Assembly (NCBI GenBank): GCA_944989445.1
Contig: CALYLW010000121.1
Location: 1,070,729 to 1,134,728, forward strand
Reading direction: 5' to 3'
DNA length: 64,000 nt
Source: Ampullaceana balthica
Lineage: Eukaryota; Mollusca; Gastropoda; Lymnaeidae
In this document: one piece after another, positions 1-12,079 of the stretch
Numbering within the stretch: position 1 is the first letter of the stretch
How the letters are laid out: every line of letters starts with the position of its first letter
Position numbers and translations under genes: made by a program
The notes under the pieces: generated by a model
Told to the model about the DNA's origin: nothing
Seen by the model: only the letters and a program-made list of their open reading frames with translations
Database searches by the model: none

Positions 1-890
1 TTGACCATCCCAACAATGAATTAGTCTAAATAATAATAATGGCAACTACAGATTTGATGGCTGAAACTCAAATTATTATTCTGCTGATGAATATTCCTTA
101 CTTCGTGGACTTCGTGGTCATATCGTGACAACCTATTTGTGATTGTCACCATATTAAATATAACCCATATTACAATTTAAATTTGACCTTTCAATTTAAA
201 ATAATATTTTTTATTTGTGATTTAAAAAAAAGGATACATCTTTTTTATAAATCTGATAATTGCGAGTCTCGGGCGTTATGTCAATAAAATTTAATGTCTA
301 AAAATCAAGCGTTTCTCCTCTGTAGTAATCACTTTAGTTTCAATACTTAAATTATTATTCACGATACCAAAGCTTAATCAGTCTCATTCAGATACGTAGT
401 TATTTAGTTGCCCGTATGTTACAAAACTATAGTCTGTTTTGTACGAAACGCAAATTTACGGTTAAATTCAATATTTGTGGTTTGACCTTTAGTGGTTTAG
501 ACTTAGATTTAGATCCACAAAAAATTACTTAATTTCATAAGAGCTATACAGGCGGTTCAGCATGATTGAAAAGCAAATAGAGGACGAATATTTGTAATTC
601 TGTTTAAAAACATCCTGGGTGAATTCCATTACAAACTTTTTTGTAGTAAGCTGTTACCAGTTAAACAAATATTTGTACATAATTTTTTCAAAAGATAAAA
701 TCATAGAGACTGAGTTATAAGAAGTTATTAGTCATAAGACTAAGAGTCATTCATAAGGCAAGAAGTCATGAGTACTTAATAATACTTAATATTAATAACT
801 TACTGAAAGACTTCATAATTAAGTACTATAACTTTCTACTGTATCTATGAGAAAAACTAAACACTAAAGACCTGCCTTTATATTATTATT
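1..890. other. AT-rich stretch, nothing recognised
   Basis: I see no convincing open frame, repeat boundary or RNA gene here. The sequence is AT-rich with short TTA/ATA-rich patches near 720-850. Confidence 0.5.
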
Positions 891-897
891 AACGAAG

Positions 898-1182
898 TGG
901 CTGCTCGTCTCGAAGTTCAAAACCGTACTTTCGGTAATGAAATGTTGTATTTTTACATTTTAAAAGAGGGAATAAGTGCAATTATTTTTATCCATTAACG
1001 TAATTAAGATTGTAGTTTTAGGGTCTGGGTTAGGTTTAGTTGTCTTTAAATCAAAACGAACTTCGAGACGACTAGTATTCATGCTGGATGACTCGAACGC
1101 GAGACGAGCAGCATGCTGGATGACTCGAACTTCGAGACGAGCAGCATGCTGGATGACTCGAACTTCGAGACGAGCAGCATCG
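898..1182. repeat. 33-bp tandem repeat with an inverted partner copy
   Basis: About three and a half copies of a roughly 33-bp unit (core GAACTTCGAGACGAGCAGCA) lie at 1058-1182. The same core occurs once in the opposite orientation at about 898-918, so the DNA can fold back on itself. The overlapping small open frames on both strands (for example 976-1239) are translations of the repeat and are not called as genes. Confidence 0.75.
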
Positions 1183-1840
1183 GCCTTATTATGCCTTATA
1201 TTAAATGGCATATATAAATATCTACCGTATCTAATCTAAAAATAAAATATATAAAATGGGAGGTGTTATACAGAGATTTTTCCCAAAAACTCATGACGTT
1301 ATCTGATATGGAGATTTTCCCCATTAAGCTCATTTCTTTCCAAAAAACAAAATCTCCCTATTTTTACCTTGTTCTAATTTTGAATCATAGGCGTCATAGC
1401 TTATTTAAATAATAACAATCAAATGGTAATCCTGCAGTTTCTACACCTATATTTATATTATTTCAAAGCGAAATTTAATTTTCTCGTGAGAACTTACGTT
1501 TTTAATATATTAAATTCATTATTATATGTTGTATTTTAGCTATTACAAGGCTAATTTGTAAGTCTTATTAATTTCTAAGGCTTTTTTCCTGCCCCTGAAG
1601 CTACATATCCTAAAATCTGGGGAGCCTTGTTTACAGTAAGCACCCTATGAATTTGGTATTGTTCCATCACTAGCGTTAATAAATGAGAATGTACATCCAC
1701 TTGTTTTTGGAGGTTTTTTTTACACAGCAGTGTTGCCGTTATTTGTTTGATGAAGCGATCGGCATGCCATAAAAATGTACATACATGTTAGCTAACAACA
1801 AAAGGCATATGTGCACCAACTAACAGCAGAAATTTACCAA

Positions 1841-3044
1841 TCTATATTATATATATATAAAAATCAAAAAATGTATGCATGTCTGTTATAGCTGACTAAA
1901 TCATTCATCCGATCGCCATGAAAATTTTGGAGACTTTTGAGTACGCTCCCGGGATGGAAATGGGCTACTTTTAAAAAAAATTTAACACTCATGGGGCGCC
2001 GGGGGCCCATAATGGGGATTTTTTCTTATATGAGCTATATAAAAATTAGTTTAAGGCTTAGCTGCTTGGAAAATGAAGGGATCTTGACCAAACTTGGTAC
2101 ATAACAACTTGATAGCCTATATTAAAATACTATAGGGCACTAATTTCCTAATGTCCATTTATTCGGGGCTGGTGCCCAAAATGTCTTTTTTCATAAATGT
2201 TTAAGATTTTATTCCCAATTCAATTATTAAAGATCTTGAGAAATATAGATAAATATATCCACTATAAAATTGATTAAAATAAATAGGTGTTTTGAACTTG
2301 ATATCTTGCACTAATTGGGCCCTGGGGCCCTTAATGTCGTTTTTTGCTTATATGAGCTATATAAAATTAGTTTATGCGTTAGCTACTGAGTAAATGATTG
2401 GGTCTTAACAAAACTTTGTATATAAAAACTTGGTAGCCCATATTAAAATAAAAATGGCACTGCACTTCTAATGTCCAATTTTTCAGGGCCGGGGGCCCAA
2501 AATGTCTTTTTTTTGGGTATACCTTAAGATATTATTTCCCACTCAGTTTTTAACAATCTTGAGAAATATATCCATGAGGAAACTGAATTTAAATGAACAG
2601 GTTTTCAAAATGTACATCTTGAACTGAATGGGCCCGGGGGCCCCTTAATGTATTTTTTCATTATATTAGCTATATAAAAATTAGTTTAAGTGTTAGATAA
2701 TGAGAAAATAACTGGATTTTGACCTAACTCGGTATATAAAAACTTAAGAGCCTAAATTAAATTACTATAGGGCACTGAACTGCTAATTTCCATTTCCTCA
2801 GGACTGGGGGCCCTAAATGTGTTTTTTACTAACTTTTAATATTGTATTCCCCATTCAATTTTACATGATATTGATAAATATAGATAAATATATTTATATA
2901 TTTGTTATGAAATTGATTGAAATGAACAGATTTTTAACTTCATATGTTAAACTGATAGGCCTGGTGACCCTCAATGTAATTCCTTTTTTATCTATATGTA
3001 TTCCTTTTTACTGAGATCGTTGCAACGCACGACGGGTCTGCTAT
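1841..3044 (+). mobile_element. Helitron-like element with internal ~312-bp tandem units
   Basis: The left end starts A|TC. The right end reads GTTGCAACGCACGACGGGTC then CTAT, which resembles Helitron 3' ends that normally close with CTAG. In between, a block containing a GGGGCCC...AATG motif followed by TATGAGCTATATAAAA recurs near 2010, 2322, 2637 and, more degraded, 2950, a period of about 312 bp. No helicase or Rep frame is visible, so it is non-autonomous. The Helitron assignment is an inference from the ends; the tandem structure is directly visible. Confidence 0.5.
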
Positions 3045-3046
3045 AT

Positions 3047-3617
3047 AAAATAAAAACCACCGTAGATTCTCGATACAAACCTTTACTTTCTTTTCTAAAA
3101 ATATTCGTTTATCTTAAAAAATAAAATGACTAATGCATCAGGAAATTAATTAAGTTTAATAATAATATAACATGCTTTGCGAAATAATGACGATTAAAGA
3201 CCGATAACGCGATTTTCGAGCACCTCGGGTGAATACATACTCGATAGAGACGCGTCAAACTAATTCACACACAGATCAAAGTGAAACAAGATAAAAACAT
3301 CTGGTAATTTTTATTGAAATCTCGTAGAATCACACAATAGCCAGAAGTCTCGAGGAAAGCGAGATTTCAATGCTATTTTGAACTAAAAATGCAAGAGTGC
3401 GTCGCAAGGCAAACAGACGGGGATCAAGATAACCAAAGTTAAGTTGCAAATTTGGCCCTCCTTTGTGCTCGAGAAATTAGAGTTCGGCGACTTAAAAGAA
3501 TCGACATAACCGATGAGAAAATGCTAAGACAAAGAGAGAATTTGGCGGTTTCAATAAAAAAAGTCAACTTAATAGGGTTGGCGAGTTAACCGTGGTCGAG
3601 TTAAGTGGATTCTACCG
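3047..3617 (+). mobile_element. pogo-like DNA transposon copy, right part only
   Basis: This stretch is colinear with the right-hand part of the element at 23911-25377, from the shared 'ACCACCGT..ATTCTCGATACAAACC' block through 'GTTAAGTGG'. It ends in a decayed terminal repeat (GGATTCTACCG) followed by TA. The left terminal repeat is absent. Confidence 0.65.
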
Positions 3618-4354
3618 TATTAATGAATATTTACTATTATTTTAATGTGATAAAACTAGCACAAATGTTTTCTATTTTTAGTAATAAATCATTCACGTAT
3701 AATTACCATTCATTCATTATTGAATGAATATTGTAAACATATTTGAAAGTGAGTTTTGCACTTAAAGTTCAAGGTAACTTTATCATAAAATAACTACAAT
3801 CATTGGTATTATTGCCCATATCCATATGAGTTATCATTCGAATTTAAGACAGTTACTAAATATTATTACATGTAAATATAACACTTACCGAAAATACACA
3901 CGTTAATCTACTTGAAAATATCTTTCATATTATAATTACTAGGTATAAATTGATTTAAATGACAGTGATTGTTTTAAATTTAAAATAAAGACGCAGCATA
4001 TTTGCCGACTTACGTAATATTATGGTTGCTGGACGATCGAGTACACAGCTGTATACTTACTTGTCCACTTCTGGTTATCGTCGGTTTCTAAAATTAAAGA
4101 GCGTAGTAAGCGATAATATTATAGAGTTTCAGAATACCGCTTTGAAATTGTTGAAGCGATAGCCTAAGGAACGGCATTCTGCAATCTAGCGACCTACAGT
4201 CCGACATAGCAATTTACAAAGCATAACATGGCAGCGCTATAGTGCGCTAGCGTTAAGCAACCCATCTCTAATATGGAAAACGATAAGAATACTATAGCCG
4301 TTTAGCAATCATTAAAAATATACGAAAAAGTGCGCGAGTAAAAAAATCAAATAT

Positions 4355-4425
4355 GATTGTCGGGCCACATGAACTGGTCTGGAGGGCCGGGTTGTGGCCT
4401 GCGGGCCGCCTGTTGCACACCCCTG
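4355..4425. mobile_element. hAT-type element end (fragment)
   Basis: The terminus reads inward as CAGGGGTGTGCAACAGGCGG, typical of non-autonomous hAT elements. No matching left end was found, so this is a one-sided relic. Confidence 0.45.
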
Positions 4426-4467
4426 ATGTAGAGTATATTTGACTGAAAATTATTTTCTATTTTAGCA

Positions 4468-4505
4468 TACTCCTAAACCCTAACCCTAAACCCTAACCCT
4501 AAACT
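4468..4505. repeat. interstitial telomere-like repeat
   Basis: Alternating CCCTAA and CCCTAAA units, about five in total, match the TTAGGG telomere repeat of most animals read on the other strand. Confidence 0.7.
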
Positions 4506-4687
4506 CATAATTATAAATTATAGATCATTGAAAGAAATTGAAAAGACCAATGCAAAAGAAAGAAAAAAAATGTTCTACTAAAACTCGAATCCCATACCTG
4601 ATACCTACAGTATAAAAATCATGCACACTACCATGAGACCAAAGAAGCTTGTTGAAAATTTTGACTTTTAAGAAATGTTATATCAGA

Positions 4688-4800
4688 AGTATGGCTGCGG
4701 AAATCGATTAATCGTTAAAAAATTTAATCGAATAAAAATTAATTTGATTGATTAAAATTTAAGAAAATATTTCTAATTTTTTTCCCCAATTTTTTTATAA
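4688..4800. mobile_element. partial hAT copy of the TAGGGCTG family
   Basis: The sequence GGCTGCGGAAATCGATTAAT matches the left end of the complete copies at 8921-9698 and 43961-44581. The leading TAG is mutated and the right end was not found. Confidence 0.45.
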
Positions 4801-5044
4801 TTTATATTTTTTGTTACTTACATACTTTTCCCTCATATTATTATTATTTATTTAGACGTGCATACGTAAACAAAAAGGTATTTCTTCCTTATTTCTTGCA
4901 TAGCAGAACAAATTTGATGTGTTACGTCACAAAATTTGGGAGCCATGGAATTACCGCGATTTTCGCAAAATAATGAATCACAACTAAATGGGATCTATAT
5001 ATGCGTTATAAAAAATGTGTGGGACTTTTATTTAAATTAGCGCA

Positions 5045-5160
5045 TTTCCATGTGACATCACATTTCTTAAACACCCCCCTCCGCCTCGTCTCACATCATC
5101 ACAAATGCGTGACTCCCCCCTCCAAATAGGCGCATGACGTCATTTATGGACGGCCCCTTT
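5045..5160. repeat. GC-rich CRE-bearing repeat, end fragment
   Basis: It ends ATGACGTCATTTATGGACGG followed by CCCC and is homologous, inverted, to the left end of the larger repeat at 39088. It carries a C-rich core and a palindromic TGACGTCA. Confidence 0.6.
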
Positions 5161-5235
5161 ACGCAGTGTTCAAGACAATAAAATTTGAACTCTCTATTGT
5201 ATTTCTTCAATAATTTCAACATGAAAAACATGATA

Positions 5236-5370
5236 CAGTAGAACCCACTTAACTCGAGCCCGGTTAACTTGTCAACCCTATTAAGTTTTGGTTTTCGTTT
5301 AACTCGATCATCGGTTATCTCGGCGCCATTTGGCATACCCCAAGGTCGTCTACTTAACCGGGTTCCACTG
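5236..5370. mobile_element. pogo-like MITE (TA target duplication)
   Basis: A 135-bp element bounded by CAGTAGAACCC and GGGTTCCACTG inverted ends, with TA on both sides. Its inverted halves match the left and right termini of the 23911-25377 element, so it is an internally deleted derivative of that family. Confidence 0.8.
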
Positions 5371-5389
5371 TATTGCAAAAAACTATGAA

Positions 5390-5730
5390 GGTGCCATCCA
5401 TAAATGACGTCAAGCGATTCTGGCAGATTTTTACCCCGTCGTCATAGTTGGTCATAAAAATTTGATATGCCGTCACTGAACTTGACCCCTCACCCCTAAA
5501 AGCCGTTTTTTCTAATTGGAAATTAGCATGTTGCAAATTACTTTTTATCATTTAAGTATGTATTTAGTGTAAGGCTGCACTCAAATATCGTAACGTCCTT
5601 AAATAAATTGAAAGCATTTTGATGTGACGTCATATTTCTTAAACACCCCCACCCCCGTCACACATCGTCACCAATGCGTGACCTCCTCCCCTCCCCCCCT
5701 AGGCGCGTGGCGTCATTTAGGCACAGCCCC
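5390..5730. mobile_element. GC-rich CRE-bearing repeat with inverted ends
   Basis: The left end GGTGCCATCCATAAATGACG and the right end TCATTTAGGCACAGCCCC are imperfect inverted repeats of the consensus GGGGCCGTCCATAAATGACG. C-rich tracts fill the right half. It encodes nothing convincing. Confidence 0.5.
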
Positions 5731-6524
5731 AAAGAGTAAAACCAATATCTTTAGACTCTGGCGTAAAATTAATTATTCAAACGGGGGTGGGGGGGTGGTA
5801 GTGAATTTGTACGTATGCATAGGGGAGGGGGTCCTGAAAATGTACCGGGTGCAACAGGGGGAGGGGGGTACGAAAATACCACCTTTTGTACGCATATAAT
5901 ATATGGATTGCCCCATATCAGAGTAAGGCTTATCTGATTTTAAATGTGACAAAAACAAAATATATGGCATTTACACAAAACGCCACATACTTAACTTGTG
6001 GCAACATCCAAATAAAACTTATACCTTTGATAGAGTGATTTACTTTCAAATACCTGATAGCTACTATGATGAGAAAAAAGCATTTGAATCTTATTTTATT
6101 TCTGAAAATGGTGTGCATCTAACAAAATTATTTATTAAACTTTTAAAATCATTTATCTTGTATTGAATATCACAGTAAGTATTAATATTTAAAATAACAT
6201 AATATCTTGTTAAATTTGAAAATATAATACTTTATTAATAATAATATTTTGCATTAAATTTTGTTTAGATTTGATTATAGGAATTTTAGATTTTTAAAGG
6301 TACAACGAAATCAACTCTTAAATAATTATAACACATGTTAATTTTTTAACACCAAAGGGAAGTCAGTTAAAATAAGAGTACGGTGGTTAAGACGTAAAAT
6401 TATTTAAACTTGTAGGTGTAATGATTTATCACTTTAATTTAATTTAAATATTATTTTTTCCTTTATTGCAGGCAGGAATTTTTGTAAAAATCACATCAAA
6501 TTTATCTAAGAGAAGTCTGTTACT

Positions 6525-9500
6525 ATGGCTAAAAGCCATGTAGTAGCATTTATGTGCAGATTAACTTTAGTTGGTCAGCAGAGTTCTCAACGCCATATAT
6601 CAAGTTGGTCCTGTTTGGTTTCCCAACAAATCAAAAAAGAACCAAAAGAAGAGTCATGGTCTAGAAAAAGATATAATCGTTGGGTGAGTGTAAACTTTTT
6701 GTCTATTAACAATGAGTCATATAATTGGTTTACCTTTAAATTTTAAAAAGTTTGATTTCTTTCACATTGGCATTAAAATGTGTGTCCTTACAATCAATTT
6801 TTCTCAATATTAGCTTGCTACCAAAGCAGCTGCAATGACTCCCAAGTCAGCATCAAGTAAGTCATCAACAGATCCTCAGCCTATGAAAGTGATAGAAAGG
6901 GTTACAGATGTTGTAGATTTACCTATACATACTGTTGATATTAATAAGGAAGAGTTTGTGACTTTACACTTCAAAAAATCTAGCCAACTGATTGAGATAA
7001 AAGCAAAGCATGTGGCTGAAAATACTTCATTGCACATACAGCAAGATAAATATTTATATCACCTGGATAAATTGTCCTCAACCAATATAAGCTGGGCACC
7101 CACCGCTGGCTCACCACAGCCTCTGCCATCAACATCCCTGAAAATCACTTTCAGAGAACCAGAACCTGACAAGACTAACCCAGGCACCAACATTGAGTCA
7201 ATTCACGATGTGGAGTGGAGAGAGCAGAAATTTGAACCAAAGAAGCTTTTAGAGTACTACAAGATGTTATCCAAAATTAGACTCACTGGTAAGGTTTAAC
7301 AAATGTTATAAATTTTTTAAAAATCTTGCAACAGTCTAAAGCAAAATAAAATGAAAGTATAAATCTAATAGTAGCAGCAATCTGCTTGTTTATGTAATTT
7401 GTAATATTTCCCTGATCTTCTTACAGCATTATTTAGATCCTTTGAAAATGTTACACTTGCTGTCTTATGGTTTTAAAGAACTTCCTTGATATTGTTCAGT
7501 GTATGCAATAGCCTTTGAAGGTTTTGGGATTTTTTTTTAAATTGTCCAAAATAAAATCCAAGGTGTATCCTTTTCACTTGCATACACAAGTATTGTAATC
7601 CCAAGAAAGAAATCTGTTGATTTTTCAGTAGATATCTTTGAACCATTGAAATAAATCTTAAATGAGCTATTTCAAAGTAATTGAGCTCTTTTGACTTGGG
7701 GACTAGGCCTTCATTTTATATTTCAATTAGCAAAAAATTTGCCTTGTCTATTTCCTTCAGTTTACAGTAGTAGATACATCTGGGTTTTTTCTTTAAATGA
7801 CTTATTGCTCAGAAAGTAAGTTTACAAGTTTTAGCAATATAAAAGTAGCAGGTGTGAAGTAAATCATTTTTCAGGTTTCTTTTCTACACTTGGTTAATAA
7901 TTAACTTACTTAATTTCTCAAAATAATTCTATCCTGACTTTAAGATATTGATAAAATTATATGTAATCTTTTGTTTTTTAAATTTTATTTTGATACGCAT
8001 AACAAAAGCCTAATATAATAATTTTTAAAATAATATTTAAAAACATAATTACGTACCAGAAGGAGAAAGCTGCCGTTTTTTTAGGTCTAAATATTGTAAA
8101 TTTAAATAGACTAATAGGGCCAACCTTGTAGGATCATTATCAAAGACTTTCAATGGATGTTGTTTGGCTTCTGAATCTGTCGTTATCATTCATTACAAGC
8201 AAAGACAAAAGTGTTCATTCCTGATATCATTTAGACAATTTAATGTCTGGTAGCCATCCTTATGCCCTTCTCTGTTTACGTCACAAAGCTTGTACTCTTA
8301 ACAGCACATAACTTCATCTAAATGTGAGCTGGTAAACAATAAAAATATCATAATTGTTTTGCCTTAATTTTTCGTCTTTACAGAAAAAAAATCCATGAGT
8401 CAATTAATTAATTCAGATAAGGTTGAGGGCCAGTTAAAAGTTTTTGGACACCCCAGCAGTATGGATTATGTACCATTTGGTGGACCTCTTACACCAGTGA
8501 TGGCGAACCTATGGCACGCGTGCCAAAGTCGGCATGCAGAGCCTCATCAGCTGGCACGCGACTAAAATATTGCTTCCTTAATCAAACCAGTTTAGGCATT
8601 TTCGGGTTTCATTGGTACTTTGCTATTAATAAGTGGAGTTTGGGCATCAAAAAGGAACCAAAAAGGTTGGCCATCACTGTCTTACACCTTCATTTAATAG
8701 AAAATCACTACATATTGTTTTAACGCAATATTTATTCTTGTGAATTTGCACAAATGTCTGCATGTGCTGAATTGTAATCTGGATACTTATGCACTTGTGG
8801 GTAAAGCACCTTACTTAGCTGTTATGATTTTTATTACAAGAGAATAAAATATGTTCCTTAGTTTGAAAAAACATTATACTGATCCAATGAAAGGAAATGG
8901 ATCTTTATACATGTATATATTAGGGCTGCGGAAATTATCGATTAATTTCACGATTAATCGTTAAAAATTTTATCGATTAAATATCGATTAAAATAATTGA
9001 AATCGATAAAAATTCGATTAAAATTTAAATTATTAATAATTAATAATAAATTATATATCTTTTTTACGTACAAACATCTCCCGCGTAATATTAAAATATA
9101 TTTTATTAGTTTATGCTTACCGGCAGACTTCAACTATAAAATGGCTGACAGCCAGAGCCGTCTTTACACCATTTTGGGCCCCCGTGCAAAGAAATAGTGT
9201 TGGGCCCTTCCCCCGCAGGAATAAAAAATGAATATACATAATATATATAAATAAACATATTCCTATGGGGCCCATATGCTCGTGGGCCCCCGGGCAAATG
9301 CCCAACGGGCCTATGCGTTAAGACAGCCCTGCTGACAGCATCAGAGCAGTTAAATTTAAACATATAACTAGAAAGTTGAGTAAATATGTTGTTTTTAAGG
9401 TAGCTGCGGATGGCAAAGTCGAAGATGGTGAAAACGTTTACTGTGTCCACTGCCATAAACAATTCTCTTTTAAAGGATCAGATACATCGCTGACGTACCA

Positions 9501-12079
9501 CCTTAGCAAAAATCAAGTATCAACACATTGTCATGAAATTTAGTTCAAAATATTCTTAATTTTCAATGTCCTTGAGAAATGTTCAGTTTAATGACGGCAT
9601 AAATTTCTATTTTTGGTTTTAATAGAAATTATCGATTAATTAATCGATAATTTTTCAAAAGTTAACGATTAAATTTAAATTAATCGATAACAGCCCTAGT
9701 ATATATGCATCTGGGATGTATATGAAATGTTTTTATTTCACAACTTATATAATTTTCATGGACCATAAATTGTTGAAATATTTTGTTTAACAAATTGTCC
9801 CATTTTAACAGGCCTTTTATGAGTGTGAATAGCCCTGAAATGAACTATTTCACATACTAGTAAAACGAAATTGAGCAACCTGGTCCATTTTATTGAACCA
9901 AGGCAGTTGTTACACATTCTACACAAAGCTTTCAAAGATGCGGTTAACTGTGACTTCAATTTGATAGTACAGTATTAGCATATTATTTTTAAACAACCAT
10001 TAAATTTCAATTGAAATAAAATTGCAGTGACATTAAAAAAAATTCCTTTATCATCACTGTTTATTTCTTAGTTTGACTATTTTTTATTATTTAATTACTA
10101 CTTTGTGGCAGATGATTAGAAAGTTGTTTTTGGAAAGCTTTTTCCTTTTGATGCCTTATGAGGCAGTAATAAGGGTTCTGGCACATAATTTCAGGTCACA
10201 AGCAGTGCTTTTTTTCAGTGGGAACTCATGGGAACTGAGTTCCCATACCTTTTTTGGCCAGATTCGTGTATATTTATATAAATATTATGTTATAATACAG
10301 TAGAATACATTTTTCCACATAAACTATATAGTCAGGTCGGTTTTTATTATAAATAAACTCTTTGAGTCTCTCATTTTCTTATGAAAACGTTTATTTCTTT
10401 AAATATCTGTACAATAAAATTTGTGTTCAGTGGAAAATTCAATCATAGACTATTATAGTATTTTCTGACCCAAGTTAAAAAAACAGATGTGAAATGAGTT
10501 CCCAAACATTTTTCGCTCAAAAAAAAAGCACTGGTCTCAAGTGATTTTTTAGTGCTTAATTTATTTTTATATTATTGTTAATATTATTACAGTGATGTAA
10601 ATTCACAAAAGTTCATTTAATTTTTTCCAAAAGGATTAGTAGTTCTGACCACAATGTCTGGTTATTGGATTGCCCCTGGATCATTCCATTTCTCTACATT
10701 TGTCTTATGCTCTGTTGGAACAGCTCTTACCTCCTGTGCTGCCAATTCTGTTAATCAGGTAACCAGTATAAAAAAAACAATGAAAAATTTCTCCAACTAA
10801 TTAAAGCTGTTATAATATATTTTGAATGCTTATTCATTTGTTTATAATATTTCAGTTTTTTGAAGTACCTTATGATTCTCAAATGAATCGGACTAAAAAT
10901 AGAGTCCTGGTCAGAGGATTACTAAGGTAGAACATTTTCATAGTCAAATTTTATGGCATATACAATTATTATGAGGAAATAAACCATTTGATAATCTTAA
11001 AAAAATAATTAACTTCAAAATGACTTCAAAATGTCAAATGCTCATTAATTTGTAACTGTTTTCAGTCCCCTTCATGGTGTTGGGTTTGCAGTTGTTTCTA
11101 GCATGGTTGGCCTGTCACTGCTTTATTTTGGTGTGAACCCAGTTGTGGCAGGTCTAGGGGCATTTAATCTTGGCTTGTACACACTTGCATACACACCACT
11201 GAAGCGTATCAGCATGATAAACACTTGGGTGGGCTCTTTGGTTGGTGCTATTCCACCCATGATGGGTTGGGCTGCATGCACAGGGAGTCTTGAGCCAGGT
11301 AATGTTGACATTAATTCTTTTTAATTTTTGACTTTAGTTAAATTTAGTTAAAAATAAATTTAGTAAAGTCATTTTTGTACAATTATTTAACATTGTTAGT
11401 GATTAATTTAATATTTAATTTTATATTTGACATAATATAGCTATGGAACCACTATTTAATTACAGCTTATTATCATTTACTTAGTATTATTTTTTTTGGT
11501 TTTTAATTATATTGTTTCATGTTAATTACATTCTTCTCTTTGTTAAAAATTTAATTTAAAAAATTTCAGCTATTTCATTAAAAACATTATCTGAAAAAAT
11601 TTTGCCTTTAATTTTAGTATCATATTTTTAATTTTTAATGCTTTTTTAAATTAGGGGCTTGGTTGCTGGCAGGAATTCTTTTCTCATGGCAGTTTCCCCA
11701 CTTCAATGCTCTGAGCTGGAATCTACGGCCTGACTATTCAAGGGCAGGCTACCGTATGATGTCTGTGGTTGATCCAGCTCTGTGTAAACGTGTTGCTCTT
11801 CGTCACTGCTTTATTTTGACATCTTTGTGCTTGGCAGCCCCACCCCTTGGTGTAACTACTTGGATGTTTGCAGCCGACTCTCTGCCACTTAACATGTACC
11901 TGTGCTACCTGGGCTGGCAGTTTTACCATAAAGGAGATAGCAATTCATCTCGCAAGCTCTTTCGTTTTACTCTTGTCCACATACCAGCTTTGTTGCTGCT
12001 TATGGGTATTAGCAAGGCCACCTTTGGAAGTCTTGATAAAGAAAGCAATGAAACAACACAAAGTGAAATTATTTCTTAA
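6525..12079 (+). CDS. COX10: protoheme IX farnesyltransferase, mitochondrial (COX10), 6 coding exons
   Basis: Coding exons: 6525-6683, 6814-7288, 10634-10758, 10856-10926, 11066-11298 and 11655-12079. All junctions are GT/AG and in phase, giving about 495 aa (human protein about 443). COX10 is a UbiA-type polytopic inner-membrane enzyme that farnesylates heme b to heme O, the first step of heme A synthesis for cytochrome oxidase. The first ~40 residues are Arg/Ser-rich with few acids, fitting a mitochondrial presequence. Exon 3 starts [16 protein letters not shown]. The prenyl-diphosphate site spans exons 3-4 ([16 protein letters not shown], about residue 252-270). Exon 5 holds [21 protein letters not shown]. 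Exon 6 has [12 protein letters not shown] and the second Asp-rich motif [15 protein letters not shown] (about residue 380). Residues 54-200 are poorly conserved. An acceptor at 6470-6471 suggests an upstream noncoding exon, not located. Intron 2 is 3.3 kb and full of hAT elements. Confidence 0.96.
8495..8679. mobile_element. non-autonomous hAT element, intact 8-bp target duplication
   Basis: Ends are CAGTGATGGCGAACCT and AGGTTGGCCATCACTG. It is flanked by identical TCTTACAC (8487-8494 and 8680-8687). It lies in COX10 intron 2. A second copy of the family is at 26153-26352. Confidence 0.9.
8921..9698. mobile_element. hAT-type element, TAGGGCTG ends, interrupted by a nested hAT
   Basis: Ends TAGGGCTG and CAGCCCTA are flanked by identical GTATATAT (8913-8920 and 9699-9706). 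The subterminal regions are rich in ATCGATTAAT motifs. A second hAT (9153-9331) is inserted within it. The remaining interior carries a short residue resembling a BED-type zinc finger reading frame ([15 protein letters not shown], near 9440), broken and not coding now. It lies in COX10 intron 2. Confidence 0.85.
9153..9331. mobile_element. nested non-autonomous hAT element
   Basis: Ends are CAGAGCCGTCTTTA and TTAAGACAGCCCTG, with an exact 8-bp duplication CTGACAGC on both sides (9145-9152 and 9332-9339). The related copy at 43961-44581 lacks this insert at the same site, which confirms the insertion. Confidence 0.85.
10203..10533. mobile_element. non-autonomous hAT-type element
   Basis: Ends CAGTGCTTTTTTT and AAAAAAAAGCACTG are flanked by GTCACAAG and GTCTCAAG, a 7/8 match to an 8-bp duplication. 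Internal inverted GGGAACTGAGTTCCC-type motifs are present. It ends about 100 bp before COX10 exon 3. Confidence 0.7.

Noticed and set aside
5624..5899. 91-codon frame in C/G-rich DNA
   Set aside because: It lies inside the CRE-bearing repeat, with composition set by C and G runs and no motif.
8384..8470. Extra COX10 exon after an acceptor-like TTTACAG
   Set aside because: Exons 2 and 3 already join in phase across the conserved LTG-GLVVLTT segment, and the sequence here is not protein-like in the needed phase.
9756..9959. 67-codon minus-strand frame in COX10 intron 2
   Set aside because: No recognisable motif and no splice support; likely chance.
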